A stretch of 64,000 bases of DNA, from NCBI RefSeq assembly GCF_021134715.1, contig NC_060026.1, positions 1,054,001 to 1,118,000 of the forward strand, written 5' to 3'. Source of the stretch: Daphnia pulex (lineage: Eukaryota > Arthropoda > Branchiopoda > Diplostraca > Daphniidae). Below the pieces are notes generated by a model. It had not been told where the DNA came from and did no database searches. It worked only from the letters and a program-made list of their open reading frames with translations. The translations under genes were made by a program, and so were the position numbers. Shown here in pieces: positions 11,302 to 18,902 of this stretch. Numbering within the stretch: the first letter of the stretch is position 1; the number at the start of each line of letters is the position of its first letter.

Positions 11302-11308
11302 TATAAAA
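11302..11308 (+). promoter_or_regulatory. TATA box of protease A
   Basis: TATAAAA lies 73 bp before the ATG, which would place transcription start near 11330 and leave a short 5' leader. The paralogue has the same element at 13810. Confidence 0.75.
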
Positions 11309-11374
11309 TGAGGCCGTAATCATCCATTGACAAGCAGAAGCACCTATACACGTTCTACTCCTTCGTCTAGCAAC

Positions 11375-12910
11375 ATGTCGAAAAGCCAAGTAAATATTCA
11401 ATTTGAATTGATTTGAATTTTTTCGCTATTATTGTATATCGTTAATGCATGTCTACCATCTATTATATCGCTCTGTCGTTCTAATTCAGGTGCTTTATTT
11501 GTTCCTGGTTTTGGCTTCGGCTTGTCTCGTCAACGCCAATAGCGTCGCCGACCGCTCTAACGCAGGTATATTATACTTTACTTAAATGGAATAACTTGAT
11601 GTCGAATTGAGTAGTAACTTCATTATCACTATGCATTTTGATTTCATTTCCTTGGAAAATTTCTTTATAAAAAAATTAGATGATGAAGGGGTCGACGAAA
11701 TTATTGGTGGTACAACCGTTGCCAGAGGGCAGCATCAATACATGGTATCAATATACCTGATAGCCGTTAAATTATAATTTTAGTGCAATTATTTCTAATG
11801 AAATTTTTTGACATTTTCAAGGCGTTTTTGACGTCATTCTACGCTGGCGCTTCAGGATTGTGTGGTGGTACAGTGATCAGTAACCGATACGTTCTAACGG
11901 CAGCTCATTGCGTTCAAGATCATACCACCGGGTATATAAATTCTGTTCAGTGTCCTTAAAGAAAAGGTAATGCTGATAATCACCGTTTTTATTTCCATAT
12001 AATATGCGCATCAGTGAAATAGCCAAAAAAGTGGAAGTCCGTCTGAAAGTCTACACTGTCAATCCGATGGACGCAGGTGTAAAACTCATCACCGTGACCG
12101 GATCCAACATCAAGCCCCATCCCGAATTTATGGCAAGCGGAGAGGTATAAAATAAGTCTTAAAAATGTTGGTCACATTGCAGAAATCTGCTGATGCATTT
12201 TTATTTGGCAATAATATTTTAGGTCAACTTCAACTACGATCTTGCCCTCATCAAGCTGGGTGCCGATCTCCCGACGTCCGACTATTACCTGATCGGGAAA
12301 CTCTACTTGGCGGGAGTGGACCAGACCACTGTGACCGCTGTTGGATGGGGATATACCAGCAGTAGTACGTTGAAAGCTTTTTCTTGTCGAATTGAATGCT
12401 GGATGATGACCTATTAATATGAATTAACCTTTTCCTGAACTGTTTGAATTCAGCTTCAACAACTGTTTCATCAACACTGAAGCAAGTTAGCTTCCGGATC
12501 GGAACCAATGACGAATGTAAAAACTTTTGGGATCCCAGAGGCGGTGCCTACAACCACGAATTTCAACTGTGTGGTGTTGTTCCGGGCAAATCTGTTTGCA
12601 GGGTATATTAGATTATGATATAACATTATACTTTTGTTCCCCCCGATCGAAATGGTTTGGACCCTGAAATTTCCGCTTTATGTCATTCTCACAGGGCGAC
12701 AGCGGCGGCCCCATCGTTCGATACAGCAGTGGTTATCAAACGTACAGCCAGGTTGGAATCAACAGTTTCGTACCGACCTCCAATGGACAAGCTGCCTGCG
12801 AAATGGGTTATGCAGTTTTTACCCGAGTTTCCGCTCATCGTGACTGGATTCACGCAAATAGCTGCTATCAAACCTCTGGCGGATTTTGCCCAACTTGGTC
12901 TTACGCTTAA
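11375..12910 (+). CDS. Secreted chymotrypsin-like serine protease (S1 family), eight exons
   Basis: Exons: 11375-11389, 11490-11565, 11680-11744, 11822-11931, 12015-12144, 12223-12364, 12454-12602, 12695-12910; all GT-AG with matching phases, 300 residues. Residues 1-21 form a signal peptide (hydrophobic core LYLFLVLASACLV), followed by a 16-residue propeptide and the mature start IIGG at 38-41. The catalytic triad is His81 (LTAAHC), Asp138 (YDLALIKL) and Ser232 (GDSGGP). The residue equivalent to chymotrypsin 189 is Ser226 (SVCRGDS), so specificity is probably chymotrypsin- or elastase-like, not tryptic. The propeptide ends in Glu rather than Arg/Lys. The C-terminus has an additional SCYQ...CPTW tail with two cysteines. 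A digestive gut enzyme is the likely role, by family. Tandem paralogue 2.5 kb downstream. Confidence 0.94.
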
Positions 12911-12971
12911 GCGAAGCCGCACTGCTGTCGACACAATTTCCCCATCTTGGCATCTTATAGTATCATAATCC

Positions 12972-12977
12972 ATTAAA
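12972..12977 (+). terminator. Polyadenylation signal of protease A
   Basis: ATTAAA lies 62 bases after the stop codon, a common variant signal in the expected place. Confidence 0.5.
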
Positions 12978-12979
12978 AA

Positions 12980-13738
12980 AACCTTATATTTAGCTATCCT
13001 ATATTTTTCGTTATTTTACAGTATTTTGGTTTTGGCAATAATATACATTTCCCTGCAAAGCATCAACTCGTTTCATTTGTCCTTCATATTTACTCTGCGA
13101 GTTACTCTGTTGATAACGGTTCTAATTCGGTTCAGCATATCTTGAAATGTATAATATAGCACTGAATGGTTTGCAGACTATTAGGTATCCGTATACGGAC
13201 ATGTGTAGTGTATATACGCCTTTTCTATTAAAAAACCTTGTGCTGATGCGCATAAATTTCTGGTAGATTAAAAGAACTCACTAATAATACAATAAAATAA
13301 TATATTATTTTATATATATTATAATATATTTTTTTTCTCAATTGACTCTTATTTGATGCTAACTGTATAAAGTATTTAAAAATTAAATTTTCCTGAATGA
13401 ATGGGCTTTTGTAATAATAATCACAAGCGATCAAGCTGCTGGAGAGAAGGTTTATGCAGCAGCAGGTGTCTAAATTTCTGCTATTGACGAACCCATTAAT
13501 TGCTCGATATTTTGGGTCAGTTGATACAACGCTGAATGTATAGGATAGATGATGAAAATGGGGATGAAGGCTATAGCCATGCAAGGTTAAAAGCAAGTGT
13601 AAACATCGTCCGTCAATATTTCCTATGCAATTATCAGGCAATTATTGATCAAGATATTCGCCTAAATTATTTGATAGACAGACACCTGTCAACAGCTCGA
13701 AAAATGTGCGCGGGAATTTCAAGTGGGCAACAGCTGAG
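12980..13738. other. Intergenic region between the protease paralogues
   Basis: AT-rich sequence with no recognised gene. A 137-codon minus-strand frame at 13228-13641 shows no domain and contains an AT-rich low-complexity part, so I do not call it. Confidence 0.5.
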
Positions 13739-13787
13739 TACACACAAGCTGATTAAACTTTCTATACTCCCACTTCATTTCCACATG
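13739..13787 (+). promoter_or_regulatory. Conserved promoter module of protease B
   Basis: This is the counterpart of the module at 11229-11279, with the same words and the same 23-bp spacing to the TATA box. It shows that the whole promoter was duplicated with the gene and has diverged little. Confidence 0.6.
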
Positions 13788-13809
13788 AGAACCATTAATC
13801 AAAAAGGGG

Positions 13810-13816
13810 TATAAAA
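13810..13816 (+). promoter_or_regulatory. TATA box of protease B
   Basis: TATAAAA lies 63 bp before the ATG, in the same context (GGGTATAAAATGAG) as in protease A. Confidence 0.7.
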
Positions 13817-14039
13817 TGAGACCAAATTTATATACTGACAGTCAGAAACAGTTTTACACTTTTTCTAGCAACATGTCGCAAATCCGCTTTCAGGTTTGGC
13901 ATTTTTAAAAATTTCACTGTTTGAAATTTGAGTCTGTCCAATTAATTTACGTTTCCACCTTCCCAGGCACTTTTGTTCTTGGCTTTGCTGGCTTCAGCTT
14001 GTCTAATCAAGGCGAAAAGTATCAGCCGTTTGGATGCAG

Positions 14040-14129
14040 GTATTCAACGCAGCAAGCGCCAACAAATTTTAATTTGTCATGATTATCCTCATAATAATTC
14101 ATTTAATCTTTTTGAAATTATTAAAAAAG
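14040..14129 (+). other. Intron 2 of protease B: 90 nt, in frame, free of stop codons
   Basis: The intron runs from GTATTC to TTAAAAAAG and is exactly 30 codons long without a stop in the reading frame. Retention would insert 30 residues between signal peptide and propeptide. By homology with protease A it is an intron; it could be chance. Confidence 0.6.
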
Positions 14130-14798
14130 ATTTGATGCGCAACGACGAAGAGGGTGTAGACCAAATTATCGGTGGTACAGCAGTCCCCAAATGGCAGCAT
14201 ACTACATGGTATTTAAAAAATCAAGTTTGATTATTGTATTGTGTACCTATGATTATATAGCGATTGCCTATAATAATAGTAGACATCTATTTATAGGCAT
14301 ATTTGAAGTCATTCTATCCCAGCATTTCCAATGGTTACCTGGCTTGCGGTGGCACGGTGATTAGCAACCGATACATTCTAACGGCTGCTCACTGCTTGTA
14401 CAACAAAGAAAAAACCCCATAGTAAGTCTAATCAACATCAGCAGCTATATAGTTATCACGTCATAATAAAACTTGTCATTTTGTCTAAATCTGCACATCA
14501 GCGAAAAAACTACCAGAGTGGAAGTTTATTTGAAAGTCCACACCGTCAAACCGATGGAAGATAACCGACAACCAATCGTCGTCACGGGATCCAACATCAA
14601 ACCGCACCGGAATTATTTGAGCGGTGGTCTGGTAAATAAAATGCGCAAATTAAAGTGCGGAAGGATGTATTGGATTTGATTCTATTTTGTGGCATTCTAT
14701 ATTATATGTTAGCCGAATTATAGTTTTGACATTGCCCTGCTCAAGCTCAGCCAGGATCTCCCATCAAACTATGAATGGATTAAACTGTTTAAGCCGGT

Positions 14799-14802
14799 GT
14801 AC
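14799..14802 (+). repeat. Target-site duplication GTAC (left copy)
   Basis: GTAC precedes the left end of the transposon at 14803, and the same four bases follow its right end at 16992-16995. Removing the element and one copy rejoins exon 6 in frame (codons CCG GTG TAC CAG GGC). Confidence 0.85.
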
Positions 14803-16991
14803 TCTCTAAGAAAAATGTTCGCGTTTTAGCGAACATATATGTTCGTAAAATGGCATCGGAACATATATGTTCGCAAATTTCGTGAAAATATTTTATCGTT
14901 TCAGGAGTGAAAAATAAAGTTCATTTAAGACTGCAGCAGTGTGAACAATAATATTCATTTCGTCAAGCATTTGTTTCTAAGATGCAAAAACCTTGGATCC
15001 AAGGTTAAGGACCTGGATTAAGTTTTTCGGAATAATTCAAGGTCGTCTACAGGAACAATTCAAGGTTTTCACGATGAACAATTCAAGGTCATCGGAAAGA
15101 AAAGTTTTAAATAACAAAACTATTACCGATACTGCATTGTTATGTTATCAAGATAATGATATAACAATATATGCAATATTAATATTTGAATTCATAAACA
15201 TATTCTGATAGAATAGTAGACAGTAACATCTAACATGCTATATTCATTGATTCAATTGTTTGTAGTACTATTGCATAAGGTTTAATTAAAAAACGATAAA
15301 AAATGAATTTACTCAAAGACATTGTATTTTCCCAGTTCCAACTTAAAACATTGCTAACTAATTAGATACTTTGAAAAGTTTTGACACGAAATTTCTAATG
15401 GTGATTGAAGATATTACGCTCCTAAGTTCTTTAGGAATATTTACAACTTCTTCCAAAAAAAACAAAAAACCATGTGCCACAGAGGCGGATATGAGCAATT
15501 AAACACAAAATAAGCCCCAAAAACATATCCCATGGCCTCTGACACGCAACCAACTCCAAGTTTGACTGCATGCTCATCTAATTTAAGGTAGAATTGGTCC
15601 ACTCCAAGTATAATCAGTCCTGGTTGTTTCATCCCGCGGGATGCATCGGCTACAATGGCAGAATTCAAATTTGTGTCCTCCTTTAAACAAAATTAGAAAT
15701 AATTATTTAAGAGACATGGACAACTAAGCTGAAATGAAACCAACCGGAAAAAATTGAATATGTTGCAACTCCAGTTCTTCCCGTTGAGGGCCTTCCTGAC
15801 GTTTCGATTATTTTTCTCAAGTCGTCAAATAAGCCCTAAAAATATGAAAGGAACAGCCAATGAAATACAAATCAGAAAATACCGAATGACATTAATCGTT
15901 AATCATAAATGTTGTATAACCTTCTCCTTGGCTCCATCCGACGGAGAATTTTCGACACTTGGTGTTGGATGCGGCTCTGTTATATCACATTTTTTTTTAC
16001 CAAGAAAGAAGGTTCCTCAGTGTTACTCACATAGACACTGAAAGAGAGTTCGTCTTCAACTTCAAATCCATCAGCCGTCTCCAAAATCAACAGAACTTTA
16101 TCGACGAGACACTTCGACGAAGCTATCGATAGAATTCAACAATATTACTGGCAGTAAATAAATTTAAGAATGTGTTACATACCTTGATCAAGCATATGTC
16201 ATCCATAGACGAACACTCGCACAAACTCTTTTTACCAGTCATCAAATAAGAAACACGACACAAGACCATTTTTGAAATGTGGAAAACTATAAGAATGAAG
16301 CTCAACTGTGTGTGACAAGATTTTACTGGAATGAAATTCGGGGGAAATTCAATGTAGACAAAGGGGTGTTTTCAAGGACTTGGAGCTATACTGCCGACGG
16401 GTAGGGGAAGATAATTTTTACAAATAAGGTAGGGAAATATATGTAGTGCAAACATTTGACAGCTTCGCGATGCATACCTTTGAAATAACGAATTTGAAAA
16501 TCTTGCTTTCAAGCGATTTTCAAACGCTGTAGCAATATGAGGGTTGTTTTCGGGTTTATTTCTTTGTTAATATTTGACTTTGCCTCTTTTGATTACAAAG
16601 GTTTACTGACGGCAGCGGGTATATAGAAATAATGGAATATAGCATAAGGAAAAGAAAGAAAGATAAAGAAATATAAGAAGAAAGAAGAAAAGAAAGAGAC
16701 GCCCTTCATTTTATTTTATTTTTCGTGGTGGGATTGCGCAGGGTGGGAAGAGTGGGAAGAGATTGCGCCAACGTAGACAAAGTGTTTCGTCCATCCCATA
16801 TAAAAACGCTCCTTTAGTGTGAAATATATGTTCACACTTCATGAAATGTGAAATAAAACTTCACTTGCAATTTTTACGAAGACTTATATTCAAAAATTGT
16901 GAAAAATTTGTACACGATTTCATGAAATATATTTTCGATTTCGTGACGAAAATATATGTTCATAGTCCAGTGTGAACATTTTTCTAAGAGA
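14803..16991. mobile_element. DNA transposon, 2,189 bp, with terminal inverted repeats
   Basis: The ends are TCTCTAAGAAAAATGTTC and, on the opposite strand, TCTCTTAGAAAAATGTTC, 17 of 18 bases matching. A 4-bp GTAC duplication flanks the element. Two copies of the palindrome GAACATATATGTTC lie just inside the left end (14831 and 14859), with similar AACATATAT words inside the right end, possible transposase-binding sites. The interior holds decaying minus-strand coding sequence (15441-16269) and a perfect 18-bp palindrome at 14988-15005. No transposase motif was recognised, so it is probably non-autonomous. The 4-bp duplication is compatible with several superfamilies; I do not assign one. Confidence 0.88.
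15441..16269 (-). pseudogene. Decaying multi-exon coding sequence inside the transposon
   Basis: Minus-strand pieces look like exons joined by GT-AG introns: 16269-16183 (ATG start, 29 codons), 16111-16031 (27 codons, ending ELSFSVY), a short proline-rich piece near 15943-15990, a piece around 15760-15840 (GLFDDLRKIIETSGRP), and 15680-15441 (ILGVDQFYLKLDEHAVKL ... YVFGAYFVFNCSYPP). The first three join in phase zero. The fourth does not join the fifth in frame, so the gene seems broken. The family is not recognised. The order and splice sites suggest either the element's own gene or captured host exons. Confidence 0.45.
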
Positions 16992-16995
16992 GTAC
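16992..16995 (+). repeat. Target-site duplication GTAC (right copy)
   Basis: Right partner of the copy at 14799-14802. Exon 6 of protease B resumes directly after it with CAGGGCGAT. Confidence 0.85.
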
Positions 16996-17659
16996 CAGGG
17001 CGATTTAACCGCCGTCGGCTGGGGACGTACCAGCAGCAGTATATAACCCATTATTTTTTAAAATTTGATGAATTAAATTTCGTCTTTTCTTAAAATCAAT
17101 TAAGGTGGAAGCACTTCGGCTACGATGCAGCAAGTCGATTTCCAAGTTGGAACCGAAGAAGAATGTCAAAACAGTTGGGGTTATCTCTATAGCCACTCAT
17201 ACCAGCTGTGCGGTGTCACTCCCAACCAATCTACCTGTCAAGTACGCGTTATTCGATTGGGTTCGACTCAAATCTAATCTAATATAGCCTACTTATTATT
17301 ATGCTGAAATTGTACAAGTGAATCGGCCACTACTTTGTTGTTCACAGGGAGACAGCGGTGGACCGGTTGTTCATTATAACATCGACTATCAAATGTACAG
17401 CCAGGTTGGGATCACCAGCTTCGGACATGCCGACGCTAATAACAACGCTCTGTGCGAAATGGGTTTCGCCGTCTACACCCGAGTATCCGCTCATTATCAG
17501 TGGATTCACGAAAACAGTTGTTATCAGGCCGATGGAGGCCTTTGCCCTAATTGGGCACAGGTTTAACCAAACCCTTCATTCGGATGAAGATTTCAAATTA
17601 AGAGGATTAACTAAACCATTTCTCATTTTTATTGTTGTGTAATTTACCTGGCCACCATC

Positions 17660-17665
17660 AATAAA
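17660..17665 (+). terminator. Polyadenylation signal of protease B
   Basis: AATAAA lies 93 bases after the stop codon. Its survival agrees with recent gene inactivation. Confidence 0.7.
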
Positions 17666-17692
17666 GACACAAATAGAAATGAAATGTCACAT

Positions 17693-18298
17693 TCACAAGG
17701 TTCTCCCGCCATTTTGAAAGCGATTGTAAATATGACGGACGATTAAGACGTCGCTCTTATCAGTTTCTTGGGGATTGTAAATCAAGTCCATTTGATTGTT
17801 GTTCCAGATGTAATCCAAGACGTCGCTCATTGTCACCTTTTTACTAATATCGGCCGATCGGTGTCGCTTGACCGACGAGAACCAATTATCCGGACGTTCC
17901 ACCCTCTGGCATTTCTTCACCAGAACGTTCTTACTCTTGGCCCTCTTGGCCCTGAACGGTGAAGTGCGTCGGCCATCGCTCGATCGACCAGTAATTGAAC
18001 ACATTCGTCCGGAAGATGAGGAAGAGATGCCAGCACGTCCAAGCGTCGGTCGGTTTCCATTTTGAATTCGTGCTGAACGGCGCCTTGTAAACTTCGATTT
18101 CAACAAGAGTCTCCGATGCGCCTATTAATTCTTGCACCTGACTGATGAACTTGTCCACCGGCAATATACACGCAGTCTTCGCCTCCGGTAACTCATCCGC
18201 CGCTGGATCGAAATAGACATGTTCGAACTTATTTTTCGGTGCTTTTAGACGTCCGAAAATTGCGTCGGCGAAATGTTGGCAGTTGTGATTAATGTTAT
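17693..18298 (-). pseudogene. Truncated, frameshifted gene with NC-H-F and WSIE motifs
   Basis: From about 18298 the minus strand encodes YNNINHNCQHFADAIFG, then about 35 residues including FEHVYFDPAADELPEA, then TCWHLFLIFRTN and YWSIERWPTHFTVQ, before a stop. A second minus-strand frame (18106-17693) takes over with VERPDNWF and MSDVLDYIWNNNQMDLIYN. Together these look like one protein broken by a frameshift near 17940. The H-F-IF, YWSIE and NC-HFA motifs remind me of uncharacterised arthropod proteins related to LRAT/NlpC-P60 thiol hydrolases, apparently in tandem domains. That assignment is from memory and tentative. The 5' part is missing: coding sense stops at a possible splice acceptor (18298), just before a Tc1-like repeat. 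Confidence 0.45.
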
Positions 18299-18327
18299 TG
18301 TATTCTTAATTATTTTATTGTAATATA

Positions 18328-18540
18328 TACAGTAGCTACATAAAGTTTCCGCACAGCTGAGAGAAGCTTATGGGAAAACGGGTTTTTTGAAAATTCGCCA
18401 AAAGTCAAGTTTTCGTCGGACGAAAACGATTTTTGAACAAGGGGGTTCTTAGACTTAAGGTTTATAACATATATTTTTTGGGGATTTTTTCGTTCACGGG
18501 AAGGTCCCTTTTAAATTGGGAGTAAAAGTTTCCGCACAGT
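18328..18540 (+). mobile_element. Terminal repeat of a Tc1/mariner-like element (IR/DR type), one end only
   Basis: After a TA dinucleotide at 18328 comes CAGTAGCTACATAAAGTTTC. The word AAAGTTTCCGCACAG occurs at 18342-18356 and again at 18525-18539. Two direct repeats about 183 bp apart inside one terminal repeat are typical of the IR/DR group of Tc1/mariner transposons. No transposase and no opposite end was found before the satellite begins at about 18903, so this is probably a truncated copy. Confidence 0.5.
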
Positions 18541-18728
18541 CGAGAGGGCCAGTAGTAAATGTTACTACTTTGGCTTTCATTTACATGACGAAAAATAGGG
18601 CTTGGAAGGTTCACTAGGGCTTAAAAAAAAGAGCATCGTTAGCTCTATAACCCCATCCATAATTTCGACCCCCATGCTATTTGAGAAACTACTTTAATTT
18701 CGATGCGAAAATTAAAAGTTTTCATTTC

Positions 18729-18897
18729 TCAGTTATTTTCCCTTTGTTCCCCCTCCCGTAGTTGCGGGTTTTCCCAATACCAAGTCTAAAAAAAAGGTCC
18801 TAGAGATGGCCTGTCTTTTTTCTCCCCCTGCCCCTAAAGTTTAAAATCTCGGTATTTGGAAAAACCGGCAGCTACGGGAGGGGGGATCAAAGGGAAA
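18729..18897. repeat. Imperfect inverted repeat (hairpin-forming)
   Basis: The left arm (18729-18779; TTTCCCTTTGTTCCCCCTCC ... CCCAATACC) is matched by the reverse complement of the right arm (18851-18897) with few mismatches, around a loop of about 70 bp. It ends just before satellite A. It could be part of the neighbouring Tc1-like element or a separate small fold-back element. Confidence 0.6.
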
Positions 18898-18902
18898 CTA
18901 AC

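Larger units (their letters stand above)
13873..17566 (+). pseudogene. Chymotrypsin-like protease paralogue, disrupted by a frameshift and a transposon
   Basis: Exons parallel those of protease A: 13873-13893, 13967-14039, 14130-14208, 14297-14421, 14502-14631, 14713-14802 plus 16996-17038 (one exon split by a transposon), 17105-17241, 17348-17566. Signal peptide, IIGG start, LTAAHC, FDIALLKL, STCQGDSGGP (again Ser at position 189) and the cysteine tail SCYQ...CPNW are all kept. Two defects are visible. Exon 3 lacks one base relative to protease A (after CAGCAT), so the homologous donor leads out of frame into a stop; only a weak donor at 14225 would restore the frame, adding five codons. Exon 6 carries a 2,189-bp transposon flanked by GTAC. 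The coding sequence is otherwise well kept, so the inactivation looks recent, or splicing rescues it. Confidence 0.85.

Noticed and set aside
13228..13641. 137-codon minus-strand frame between the protease genes
   Set aside because: AT-rich sequence, no recognisable domain, and it lies across the 5' flank of protease B.
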